Part shown: one piece after another, positions 29,744 to 37,802 of the stretch
Layout: each line of letters begins with the position of its first letter
Numbering within the stretch: position 1 is the stretch's first letter
Source of the DNA: Adlercreutzia shanghongiae
Lineage (GTDB): Bacteria; Actinomycetota; Coriobacteriia; Coriobacteriales; Eggerthellaceae
Length of the DNA: 64,000 nt
Reading direction: 5' to 3'
Assembly (NCBI RefSeq): GCF_035830635.1
Contig: NZ_JAYMFI010000006.1
Coordinates: 1-64,000 of the forward strand
Notes under the pieces: generated by a model
The model's input: the letters and a program-made list of their open reading frames with translations, nothing else
Told to the model about the DNA's origin: nothing
Databases searched by the model: none
Position numbers and translations under genes: made by a program

Positions 29744-31795
29744 GTGGGCGTGATTCGGTTTTTCGGCCAGCACAAGGGCGCCGTGGCCCTCGTCATGGTG
29801 CTGCTGCTGATAAAGGCCGGCTGCGAGCTGGCCATCCCCGTGCTCACGTCCCAGATCGTGGATGTGGGCATCGCGCAGTCCGGCGTGGAGGATGTGGATG
29901 CACTGGAGGGCTTAAAGGCCGCCGGCGTCGATTTGTTCCCCCTGCAGATGGCCTACCTTCTGCGCATCGGCGGCTTCATGCTGGCCTTCGCCGCCGGCTC
30001 CATGGCGCTCGATGTGGCCGTGGGCTACGTGTCCTCGCGCACCGGCGCCAAAATCGGGCGCAGCCTGCGCAGTCGCCTGTTCAACCGCGTGGTGGCCTTC
30101 TCCGATGCCGAGATCAACCAGTTCTCGGCCGCCTCGCTCATCACCCGCGGCACCAACGATGTGGTGCTCATTCAAAATGTGAGCACGATGCTGCTGCGCA
30201 TGGTGCTCTACGCGCCCATTCTCGCCATCGGCGGCGTGGTCATGGTGATGGCCACCAACCCTGAGCTCGGCTGGATCGTCGTGGTGGCCGTGGCGGTGGT
30301 GTTCTCGGTCATCGCCGTGCTCTTCCGCTTCACGCTGCCCCGTTTCAAAATCATGCAGAAGCTCATCGATAAGGTGAATCTGGTGGCCCGCGAGATGCTC
30401 ACGGGGCTGCCCGTGGTGCGCGCCTTCAACCGCGAGGGCTACGAGGAGGGGCGCTTCGATGGGGCGTCGCTCAAGCTCATGCGCACCCAGCTGTTCACCA
30501 ATCGGGCCATGACCGCCATGATGCCCGCCATGATGCTCGTGATGAACCTCACCTCGGTGGCCATCGTGTGGTTCGGGTCGGCCGGCGTGGCTGCGGGCTC
30601 CATGCAGACCGGCGACCTCATCGCGTTCATCACCTACGCCATGGTGATTATCATGGGCTGCCTTATGATGGGCATGATATCCATCATGCTGCCCCGCGCC
30701 GACGTGGCCGTCCAGCGCATCAACGAGGTGCTCGCCACCGAGCCTTCCGTGCAGGACCCCGCACCAACTCCCGCGGGTGCCATGACGACTTCGGACCCAA
30801 TTTCCGCAGGGGGCGACTTCGGGCGCGCCTCCTCAAGCGCGTCAATCCCGCCTGATGAGGGCGGACGGGCGTCCGCCCCTGCGGAGGGTGTCTCCCGCCC
30901 GTCGCCGGCTCGGGGTGCGCGGGTGGTCTTCGACGACGTCACCTTCCGTTACGGCGACGAGGGCGACCCGGCCCTTTCCCATGTGTCGTTTGCGGCCGAG
31001 CCCGGCCAGACGCTCGCCATCGTGGGGCCCACGGGCTCGGGCAAGACCACGGTGGTGAAGCTCATCGAGCGCTTCTTCGATGCGAATGCGGGCTCGGTGT
31101 CCGTCGATGGCGTCGATGTGCGGGCGATGCCCCAGGCCGATCTGCGCGCCCAGTTCGGCTACGTGCCCCAGAAGGCCTTCCTGTTCGAGGGCACCGTGGC
31201 GAGCAACATCGCCTATGGCGGCGCGGCGGTCGGCGGGGCCGACGGGGCCGGCGCGGCTGGCGAATGCGGTGAGGTCGGCACGGCTGGCGAGGCCGACGGG
31301 GCCGGCGTGTCCTGCGCGGTCGGCGAGTCCGGCGAGGCCGTCAGCGAGGACGTCATTCGCGGGGCGCTTTCCGTGGCCTGCGCGCTCGATTTCGTGGAGG
31401 CGCGCGAGGGCGGGCTCGCGTCGCCCATTTCCCAGGGAGGCGCCAATGTCTCCGGCGGCCAGCGCCAGCGTCTCTGCATTGCCCGCGCCCTGGCGCGCAA
31501 GCCCCGGGCCTACCTGTTCGACGACTGCTTCTCGGCCCTGGATTACGCCACGGACGCCAAGGTGCGCGCGGCGCTGCCCGGCTGGACCGAAGGCTCCACG
31601 GTCATTCTCGTGGCCCAGCGCATCTCCACGGTGCTTTCCGCCGACCGCATCGTCGTGCTCGACGAGGGCCGCGTGGCCGGCGTGGGCACCCACCGCGAGC
31701 TCATGGAAACGTGTCCCGAGTACCGCGAGATCGCCCTTTCCCAGCTTTCCGAAGAAGAGCTTTCCGGCGAGTGCGTAGAAGGGGGCGCGCGATGA
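29744..31795 (+). CDS. ABC exporter half-transporter with degenerate ATPase site (heterodimer partner 1)
   Basis: A 683-residue fused membrane/ATPase half-transporter. GTG 29744 is chosen because AGGGGAGGGG lies 6 nt upstream and the protein then opens with the expected GVIRFFGQHKG helix; the frame is open further upstream but overlaps azlD. The N-terminal six-helix domain spans about residues 1-320. The ATPase domain has Walker A GPTGSGKTT (K434) and signature VSGGQ (569-573). The Walker B acid is Asp (YLFDD, D594) instead of Glu, and the switch His is Gln (VAQRIST, Q625). These are the known marks of the non-catalytic half of heterodimeric exporters. Two low-complexity insertions occur: a linker before the ATPase domain (about residues 343-388) and a Gly/Ala-rich stretch between the Q-loop and signature (about 494-540). 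Substrate unknown. Confidence 0.92.
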   Translation: MGVIRFFGQHKGAVALVMVLLLIKAGCELAIPVLTSQIVDVGIAQSGVEDVDALEGLKAAGVDLFPLQMAYLLRIGGFMLAFAAGSMALDVAVGYVSSRTGAKIGRSLRSRLFNRVVAFSDAEINQFSAASLITRGTNDVVLIQNVSTMLLRMVLYAPILAIGGVVMVMATNPELGWIVVVAVAVVFSVIAVLFRFTLPRFKIMQKLIDKVNLVAREMLTGLPVVRAFNREGYEEGRFDGASLKLMRTQLFTNRAMTAMMPAMMLVMNLTSVAIVWFGSAGVAAGSMQTGDLIAFITYAMVIIMGCLMMGMISIMLPRADVAVQRINEVLATEPSVQDPAPTPAGAMTTSDPISAGGDFGRASSSASIPPDEGGRASAPAEGVSRPSPARGARVVFDDVTFRYGDEGDPALSHVSFAAEPGQTLAIVGPTGSGKTTVVKLIERFFDANAGSVSVDGVDVRAMPQADLRAQFGYVPQKAFLFEGTVASNIAYGGAAVGGADGAGAAGECGEVGTAGEADGAGVSCAVGESGEAVSEDVIRGALSVACALDFVEAREGGLASPISQGGANVSGGQRQRLCIARALARKPRAYLFDDCFSALDYATDAKVRAALPGWTEGSTVILVAQRISTVLSADRIVVLDEGRVAGVGTHRELMETCPEYREIALSQLSEEELSGECVEGGAR

Positions 31796-33687
31796 GCGGG
31801 CATCCCTCCTTTATCCCCAAGCCCGGCGGCGGCCCGGGCCACGGACCCGGCGGCCACGGTCCCGGCGGCCACGGTCCGGCCGGGCGCATGATGGGCGGCG
31901 AGAAGCCGCTGCACTTCGGCGCCACCATGAAGCGCATGCTCGCCTTCATGGGCCAGTTCAAGGGCCGGCTTCTGCTGGTGCTCATCTTCGCCGTGGCCTC
32001 CACCGCGTTTTCCATCGTGGGCCCGAAGGTGCTCTCCGAGGCCACCACGGTGCTCTTCAACGGCGCTGTGGCCCAAGCGGCCGGCACCGGTTCCATCGAT
32101 TTCGACGCCATCGGGCGCATTCTGCTCGCCACGCTGGCCCTCTATCTGCTCTCGGCGTTCTGTTCCTGGGTGCAGTCCTGGGTCATGAGCTACATCTCCC
32201 AGCAGACCTGCTACCGCCTGCGCGACGCCATCGCGAAGAAGATCGACCGCGTGCCCTTCGGCTATTTCGAGAAAACCTCTACCGGCGATGTGCTCTCGCG
32301 CATCACCAACGACGTGGACACCCTGGGCCAAAGCCTCAACCAGGGCATCACCCAGGCCATCACCTCGTCGGTCACCGTGGTGGGCGTGCTCGTTATGATG
32401 CTCACCATCAATTGGGTCATGACGCTGGTGGCCCTGCTCATGGTTCCTCTCTCCCTGGTGCTCGTGATGGCGGTGGTGAAGCGCTCCCAGAAGCACTTCG
32501 TGGCCCAGCAGGCGCTGCTCGGCGCCCTGAACGGCCAGGTGGAGGAGACTTTCTCGGGCCATGCGGTGGTGAAGGCCTTCGGGCGCGAGGACGAGACGGT
32601 GCGCGCCTACGAGCGCGACAACGAGGCGCTGTTCAATGCCGGCTGGAAGGCCCAGTTTCTCTCCGGGCTCATGATGCCGGCGCTCGGGTTCGTGGGAAAT
32701 CTGGGCTATGTGGCCGTGGCGGTGTCGGGCGCGTTCTTCGCCGTGACGGGCGCTATCACGGTGGGCGACATCCAGGCGTTCATCCAGTACGTGAAGAACT
32801 TCACCCAGCCCATCACCCAGCTCGCCCAGGTGTCCAACGTGCTGCAGTCGCTGGCCGCGGCGGCCGAGCGCATCTTCGAGTTCCTCGATCTGCCCGAGGT
32901 GCCCGCGCAACCGTGCGCCGTCGATACCGACGAGCTGGATACGTCGGTGGAATTCGACGCGGTCCGCTTCGGCTATGCGCCCGACAAGCCCGTCATCCGC
33001 AACTTCTCCGCGAAGGTGGCCGCCGGCCAGACCGTGGCCATCGTGGGGCCGACGGGCGCGGGCAAGACCACCATGGTGAAGCTGCTCATGCGCTTCTACG
33101 ATGTGGATGCGGGGGCCATTCGCATCGGCGGCACCGACCTGCGCGCTATCTGCCGCCCCGATGTGCGGGCCCTGTTCGCCATGGTGCTGCAAGATACCTG
33201 GCTGTTCTCCGGCACGGTGCGCGAGAACATCCGCTACGGCCGGCTTGACGCCACCGATGGGGAAGTGGAGGCCGCCGCCCGCGAGGCCTGCGCCGACCAC
33301 TTCATCCGCATGCTTCCCGGCGGCTACGATTTCGAAATCAACGAGGACGCCTCCAACATCAGCCAGGGCCAGCGCCAGCTCATCACCATCGCCCGGGCGC
33401 TTCTGGCCGACCGCCGCATGCTCATTTTGGACGAGGCCACCTCGTCGGTGGATACCCGCACCGAGCTGCGCATCCAGCAGGCCATGGACCGGCTCATGGA
33501 GGGGCGCACCTCCTTTGTCATCGCGCACCGGCTCTCCACCATCCGCGCCGCCGACCTCATTTTGGTCATGCGCGACGGCGATGTCGTGGAGCAGGGCACC
33601 CATGAGGAGCTGCTCGCCGCCGGCGGGTTCTACGCCGATCTGTACAACTCGCAGTTCGCCTCCTGCAACGACCGGTTCGAAGAGTAG
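31792..33687 (+). CDS. ABC exporter half-transporter, catalytic partner (heterodimer partner 2)
   Basis: A 631-residue half-transporter whose ATG overlaps the preceding stop as ATGA. A Gly/His/Pro-rich cytosolic N-terminus of about 40 residues precedes six membrane helices. The ATPase domain has Walker A GPTGAGKTT (K425), Walker B ILILDEA-type with catalytic Glu548 and switch His579 (IAHRLST). Its signature is ISQGQ (523-527) instead of LSGGQ. Together with partner 1 this predicts one competent and one degenerate ATP site, as in the TM287/288, BmrCD and LmrCD heterodimers. Such exporters move lipids, peptides or drugs; nothing here fixes the substrate. The stop codon lies inside the first unit of a 21-bp repeat array. 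Confidence 0.92.
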   Translation: MSGHPSFIPKPGGGPGHGPGGHGPGGHGPAGRMMGGEKPLHFGATMKRMLAFMGQFKGRLLLVLIFAVASTAFSIVGPKVLSEATTVLFNGAVAQAAGTGSIDFDAIGRILLATLALYLLSAFCSWVQSWVMSYISQQTCYRLRDAIAKKIDRVPFGYFEKTSTGDVLSRITNDVDTLGQSLNQGITQAITSSVTVVGVLVMMLTINWVMTLVALLMVPLSLVLVMAVVKRSQKHFVAQQALLGALNGQVEETFSGHAVVKAFGREDETVRAYERDNEALFNAGWKAQFLSGLMMPALGFVGNLGYVAVAVSGAFFAVTGAITVGDIQAFIQYVKNFTQPITQLAQVSNVLQSLAAAAERIFEFLDLPEVPAQPCAVDTDELDTSVEFDAVRFGYAPDKPVIRNFSAKVAAGQTVAIVGPTGAGKTTMVKLLMRFYDVDAGAIRIGGTDLRAICRPDVRALFAMVLQDTWLFSGTVRENIRYGRLDATDGEVEAAAREACADHFIRMLPGGYDFEINEDASNISQGQRQLITIARALLADRRMLILDEATSSVDTRTELRIQQAMDRLMEGRTSFVIAHRLSTIRAADLILVMRDGDVVEQGTHEELLAAGGFYADLYNSQFASCNDRFEE

Positions 33688-33847
33688 CGGCTTTGCGGGA
33701 ACGAGGAGCTGCTTTGTGGAAACGAGTGGCGGCTTCGTGGGAACGAGTAGCGGCTTTGCGGGAACGAGGAGCTGCTTTGCGGGAACGAGTGGCGGCTTCG
33801 TGGGAACGAGTGGCGGCTTCGTAAAACGGGTAGCAGCTCCGTAAAAC
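33683..33847. repeat. 21-bp tandem repeat array (8 units)
   Basis: Eight units of 21 bp (the last two are 20 and 19 bp) based on AGTGGCGGCTTCGTGGGAACG, with a few variants in ordered alternation. The first unit contains the TAG stop of the ABC gene. No spacers, flanking nuclease genes or hairpin terminator are present, so it is a minisatellite rather than a CRISPR. It occupies the whole gap to the next promoter. Confidence 0.9.
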
Positions 33848-33894
33848 TTTCTTGCAGAAACGCGGTGCGGCTGGTCGCTAGGGGGCGGCTCGGC

Positions 33895-33900
33895 TATCAT
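33895..33900 (+). promoter_or_regulatory. -10 element of the HAD hydrolase gene
   Basis: TATCAT sits 8 nt before ATG 33908, in the 13-mer GGCTATCATAGGC shared with the azlC promoter. The -35 region is weak (no good TTGACA match at 16-18 nt). The spacing suggests a leaderless transcript. Confidence 0.45.
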
Positions 33901-33907
33901 AGGCAAG

Positions 33908-34798
33908 ATGCGTAACGAACCGTATCGAACCGCAACGAACCGTATCGAATCCGACCGCACCGTGAAGGACGAGCGAGTGATCATGCCTGTGGCGAGCCCC
34001 TATGTGAGAATCCCCGACGAAGATGCCTGGCGCGGCGATGGGCCTCTTCTGCCCGAGGGCGTCTGCCGCGTGGCCGACGGGGCGCTGGGGGCCACGCGCC
34101 TGCTCGGCGGCGATTTCGCGCGCAACGACGAGGGCAAGGTGCTCGTGGCCGCCTTCGATTTCGACGGCACCTGCATCCAGGGCAATTCGCCGGTCATGCT
34201 CGTGCGCTCTTTGGCGCGCCGGCGTATGCTGGCCCCCTCGGTGATCGCGCGCATTCTCGGTTGGGGCATCGCCTACAAGACGCGGCTGCCGCAAAACGAG
34301 GCCTGGGTGCGCGGGCTTGTGTTCCGCGCCTTCGCGGGGCGCCCGGCCAACGAGGTCAACCAGTTCCTGTACGACTTCTACGACCGCGCCATCGACGCGC
34401 GCTTTCGGCCCGACGCCGAGGCCGAGATGGCGGCCCACGAGGCGGCGGGGCACGCGGTGGTGTGCGTGTCGGCCACCTTCGAGCCCATCGTGGCCGCCGC
34501 TATGCAGCGCCATCCCATTCAGTACGCCATCGCCACGCGCATGAAAGTCGATTTCCAGGGCACCTACACCGATGAGGTGGAAGGCGAGCCCATCGAGGGA
34601 GCCGAGAAGGTGACGGTGCTCAACCGCCTGTGCGACGAGCTGTTCGGGGCGGGGCAGTGGGAGCTCGCCTGGGCCTACGGCGACCACCATTCCGATCGCG
34701 CCATGCTCGCCGCCGCGCGCAACGCCTTCGCGGTCACGCCCGATCGCCCGCTCACGCGCACCGCCAACGCCGAGGGCTACGATATTTTGGAATGGTAG
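33908..34798 (+). CDS. HAD-IB family hydrolase (phosphoserine phosphatase-like)
   Basis: A 296-residue cytosolic HAD phosphatase. Motif I is FDFDGTC (D84 and D86, nucleophile and acid/base), motif II is VSATFEP, and motif IV is YGDHHSD near the C-terminus. A lysine in GAEKVTVLNRL fits motif III. The layout resembles the SerB/PSPase-like HAD-IB group, but the substrate cannot be named. Two starts are possible. ATG 33908 follows a -10 box at leaderless distance. ATG 33983 (MPVASPYVR) would leave a 75-nt leader holding a 16-bp direct repeat with 20-bp period (33914 and 33934), and the first 25 residues look non-conserved. Confidence 0.8.
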   Translation: MRNEPYRTATNRIESDRTVKDERVIMPVASPYVRIPDEDAWRGDGPLLPEGVCRVADGALGATRLLGGDFARNDEGKVLVAAFDFDGTCIQGNSPVMLVRSLARRRMLAPSVIARILGWGIAYKTRLPQNEAWVRGLVFRAFAGRPANEVNQFLYDFYDRAIDARFRPDAEAEMAAHEAAGHAVVCVSATFEPIVAAAMQRHPIQYAIATRMKVDFQGTYTDEVEGEPIEGAEKVTVLNRLCDELFGAGQWELAWAYGDHHSDRAMLAAARNAFAVTPDRPLTRTANAEGYDILEW

Positions 34799-34820
34799 CG
34801 CTGCAAATTCCAAATCGGTC

Positions 34821-34849
34821 TTGGCAATCGTACTTTTGTACGATAAAAT
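34821..34849 (+). promoter_or_regulatory. Promoter with a palindromic operator filling the spacer
   Basis: TTGGCA (34821-34826), 17-nt spacer, TAAAAT (34844-34849). The spacer holds the perfect inverted repeat TCGTAC-TTTT-GTACGA (34828-34843), a strong candidate operator. A protein bound there would occlude RNA polymerase. The transcript would start about 50 nt before the ATG at 34904. The core TACTTTTGTA matches the dispersed repeats found elsewhere in the window. Confidence 0.75.
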
Positions 34850-34903
34850 AGCGCCGAAACACGATTGGGGCCTTCGCGCCCCCAGCATTTGAGAGGTACT
34901 GGC

Positions 34904-36349
34904 ATGTTAGAGAACATCGACGCTTCCCCCAACCCGCGCGACGACGGCGCGGGAACTCCCGAGAACTACCTGACCCGCGCGGTGGCCGCCTGCGAGGCCG
35001 GCGATGCGCGGCTGGGGCTCCATCTGTATCTGGCCGCGTTCGAGCAGGCCTCCGAGCAGAGCGACGTTCCCTCCGAGGACGCCATCATGGGCCTGAAGCA
35101 GGCCTGGCGCGTGGCGTGCTCCACCAAGGAGCGCGCCCTGGCCGAGTATATCTTCGAGCGGCTCGAGCCCTACCTTTCCACCGACGAAGTGCAGGTCTGC
35201 CTGGAGCAGCTGCAGACCCTGGCCATGGAGCACCTCGAGGGCATCGGGTTTTCCGGTGAGGACCTGATCGAGGTGACCGAGGCCGCCGACGACGACTTCA
35301 TGGATGTGATGGGGCCGCTGTTCGCCGCCATCGGGCGAGGGGAGACGCCGAGTCTGGGCCAGGCTGCGGCGGCGCTCGCGGGGCCGGTTGCGGCCTCTGG
35401 TGCGCCCGTGGCCCCCGAAGAGGGCGCGCCTGAGCCCGTCGACATTTTCTCGTACGCCAATTTGTCCGGCTACGGCTCTGCCGTGGAGCGCATGCGCTCT
35501 TTGGGCGTGGGGCTTTCCGGCACGCCGGAGTTCGACGACTTCGTTGCCATGCTGAATGCCCGCCACGGGCTCGACACCATGCCGGTGGTCGATAGCATCC
35601 TGTTCTGCTCGCCGGCCCGCGAGGACGCGAGTCGCTTCATGATGGCCACGGTGGGCGAGCTGGGGCTGCCGGCCATTCGCATGCGCATGGAGGAGACCTT
35701 CCAGGGCGTGCCGATGCTCTGCGTGAGCGCCCAGGCCACCGACGCGGAGAAGCTCGCCGGCCTGCGCCAGGGCTTCGCTGGGCCCGGCGTGCTCGTGCTG
35801 GAAGACCTCGATCTGTGGGGCTCGCCGGTGGCCGAGGCGGCCGACGATATGGCGGGCTTCCTCATGGCCGCCATGTCCCGGGGCGCCCGCGAGGCCGTGA
35901 ACCTCATCCGTCAGGCGGTAGAGAACCCCGAGGTGTATGTGCTCGCCTCGGCGTCTTCCGCCGAGGCCATCGATCCCTACTTCATGGATCTTCTTTACCC
36001 GGTCACCTGCATCGATATCGATTACCCCAACGAAGAGGAGCGCGCCGATATTTGGATGGATATCGCCCGCCAGCATCCCTCTATGCGCTCGGTGTCCCGC
36101 GACGAGCTGGTGCGCCTGTCGGCCCATCTGCCCCGCTACGATATCTACATGGCGGCCCGCGAGGCTATTGAGGAGGCCTACAAGCAGGGCTTGGTGGCCC
36201 GGCGCTACATCCCGGTGTCCCGCGAGAACCTCTTCGACAAGCTTGCCGCCTACCATCCCCTCGATTCCGCCGAGTACGCCGAGCTGGAAAAGCTCGTCGT
36301 GTCCGATTTCTCGGCCTCCTTGGGCGATTTAGACGATCTGATGGGCTAA
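34904..36349 (+). CDS. AAA+-like protein with degenerate Walker A, function unknown
   Basis: ATG 34904 is chosen because GAGAGG lies just upstream; the protein has 481 residues. The N-terminal part (to about 150) is helical and acidic. A low-complexity Ala/Pro stretch follows at about 150-185, then an AAA+-like core. At the Walker A position the sequence reads LFCSPAREDASR, without the G-x-x-x-x-G-K-[ST] lysine. A Walker B-like VLVLEDLDLWG (E300-D303) and a sensor/lid region (IDIDYPNEEERADIW and a helical end) are retained. It looks like an ATPase fold that has lost nucleotide hydrolysis or binding and might act as a scaffold or regulator. It has its own operator-bearing promoter and no obvious operon partner. 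I cannot assign a function. Confidence 0.7.
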   Translation: MLENIDASPNPRDDGAGTPENYLTRAVAACEAGDARLGLHLYLAAFEQASEQSDVPSEDAIMGLKQAWRVACSTKERALAEYIFERLEPYLSTDEVQVCLEQLQTLAMEHLEGIGFSGEDLIEVTEAADDDFMDVMGPLFAAIGRGETPSLGQAAAALAGPVAASGAPVAPEEGAPEPVDIFSYANLSGYGSAVERMRSLGVGLSGTPEFDDFVAMLNARHGLDTMPVVDSILFCSPAREDASRFMMATVGELGLPAIRMRMEETFQGVPMLCVSAQATDAEKLAGLRQGFAGPGVLVLEDLDLWGSPVAEAADDMAGFLMAAMSRGAREAVNLIRQAVENPEVYVLASASSAEAIDPYFMDLLYPVTCIDIDYPNEEERADIWMDIARQHPSMRSVSRDELVRLSAHLPRYDIYMAAREAIEEAYKQGLVARRYIPVSRENLFDKLAAYHPLDSAEYAELEKLVVSDFSASLGDLDDLMG

Positions 36350-36378
36350 GCCGCGTCATCGTTGCGCGAGGGCTTGCG

Positions 36379-36809
36379 GTGGCGCGAAGTCTTGCGATCG
36401 CGGTTGCCTAAGGGCCTGCGGTGGTTCGAGGGCTCGCGGCTGCACGAGGTTCTGCGATCGCGGCAGGATGCGCGGCTGCGCGAAGCCCTGCGGTCGCGGT
36501 CGCCTAAGGGCCTGCGGTGGTTCGAGGGCTCGCGGCTACACGAGGTTCTGCGATCGCGGCAGGATGCGCGGCTGCGCGAAGCCTTGCGGTCGCGGTCGCC
36601 TGAGGGCCTGCGGTGGTTCGAGGGCTCGCGGCTGCACGAGGTTCTGCGATCGCGGCAAGATGCGCGGCCGCGCGAAGCCCTGCGATTGCGGTTGCCTGAG
36701 GGCCTGCGGTGGTTCAAGGGTTCGCGGCTGCGCAAAAGCCTTGCGTTTGCAACAAGATGCGCGGCTGCGCAGAGCCCTGCGGTCGCGGCAAGATGTGCGG
36801 TTGCGTGAG
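36379..36809. repeat. 96-bp tandem repeat array (about 4.5 units)
   Basis: The anchor GTGGTTCGAGGGCTCGCGG recurs at 36421, 36517, 36613 and (as GTGGTTCAAGGG) 36709, exactly 96 bp apart. Each unit is itself made of related GC-rich blocks such as CTGCGATCGCGGCAGGATG. Units are 90% or more alike in the middle and decay at the edges. Because 96 is a multiple of three, frames stay open on both strands, but neither has a convincing ribosome site. The array fills most of the 549-nt gap between the AAA+-like gene and mutY; no terminator hairpin with a T-tract was seen. Confidence 0.9.
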
Positions 36810-36898
36810 GAAGAGTGCGGGCGAGGTAATCCCTCGCCCGCGTTGTGTAGCGGATAAGTGCCGCCAGACGGCGAGCGTAGTATGCCAAGGAGCGGGCG

Positions 36899-37792
36899 AT
36901 GATGCAAAAAGATGGGTGCGGGCAGGCAGGATGGCCTTCCCAGCCCAGAGATATCGATGAGTTCGTTTCGGACATGCTGCGCAAGGGTGATGAGCTGTAC
37001 CGCGATTTGCCCTGGCGCAACGTGGACGACCCCTATGCGGTGCTCGTATCCGAGATCATGTTGCAGCAGACCCAGGTGAGCCGCGTCGGTCGGTTTTGGG
37101 AGCGCTTCCTGTCCGCCTTTCCGACCCTTGATGCGCTGGCTGCCGCAGCGGTTCCCGATGTGCTCGAGCTTTGGCAGGGGCTTGGCTACAACCGCCGCGC
37201 CCTGGCCTTGAAGCGCACGGCCGACCAATGCGCTGCAGAAGGGGAGGGGCGCCTTCCCGAAACCTGCGAGGGATTGCTCGCGCTGCCCGGCATCGGCCCT
37301 GCTACGGCAGCCGGGGTCGTGGCCTTCGCTTACCAGCGTCCGGCGGTCTATCTGGAAACCAATGTGCGCTCGGTCTTTCTGCACGAGCTCTTTCCCGCTG
37401 AGGAGGCGGTAAGCGACAAGGTGCTTCTTCCGCTGGTGGAGGCTGCGGCGTTTCATCCTGTGGCTGCCGCCGATCCGCGGCGCTGGTATTACGGCCTGCT
37501 CGATTACGGGGCCTACCTGAAGGCCACGGTGCCCAATCCCTCGCGCCGCAGTTCGGGCCATACCCGCCAGTCCGCCTTCGAGGGCTCGCGCCGCCAGAAG
37601 CGGGCCTGGATTACCCGTCGCGTGCTCGCCGCGCCGGAGGGGGTGCGTCGTGCCGTCGTGCTTGCCGACCTCAACAAGGCCGAGCTTGCCGCCGCCCGCC
37701 CCGAAGTCGATGCCGAGCTCTTCGCGTCCATCATCGCCGACCTCCTCACCGAGGGCTTCTTCCGCGAGGAAGCCGGCCTGCTCATACCTTAA
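36899..37792 (+). CDS. mutY: Adenine-DNA glycosylase-like protein (MutY/HhH-GPD family, no Fe-S cluster)
   Basis: A 297-residue HhH-GPD base-excision protein. AAGGAG ends 6 nt before ATG 36899. The MutY-type N-terminus SEIMLQQTQV and W-Q-G-L-G-Y-N-R-R-A are present, followed by the helix-hairpin-helix LPGIGPATA. Three features are atypical. The catalytic Asp position reads YLETNVRSV, with Glu153. The four cysteines of the [4Fe-4S] loop are absent. The C-terminal NUDIX-like 8-oxoG domain is missing. PNPSRRSSGHTRQSAFEGSRRQ replaces the cluster loop. Removal of A opposite 8-oxoG is the family's role, but specificity may differ here. The stop is followed by the mntP ribosome site at once, suggesting co-transcription. 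Confidence 0.82.
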   Translation: MMQKDGCGQAGWPSQPRDIDEFVSDMLRKGDELYRDLPWRNVDDPYAVLVSEIMLQQTQVSRVGRFWERFLSAFPTLDALAAAAVPDVLELWQGLGYNRRALALKRTADQCAAEGEGRLPETCEGLLALPGIGPATAAGVVAFAYQRPAVYLETNVRSVFLHELFPAEEAVSDKVLLPLVEAAAFHPVAAADPRRWYYGLLDYGAYLKATVPNPSRRSSGHTRQSAFEGSRRQKRAWITRRVLAAPEGVRRAVVLADLNKAELAAARPEVDAELFASIIADLLTEGFFREEAGLLIP

Positions 37793-37802
37793 AGGGGGTC
37801 CT

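Noticed and set aside
33683..33847. Possible CRISPR array (also the 23-bp array at 50839-50930)
   Set aside because: Units are directly contiguous with no unique spacers, and no cas genes are present.
36362..36808. Plus-strand frame giving a 32-residue Arg/Leu-rich repeat protein, and the opposite-strand frame
   Set aside because: Both follow from the 96-bp period being a multiple of three. The plus frame needs a TTG without a ribosome site and neither product resembles a known protein.
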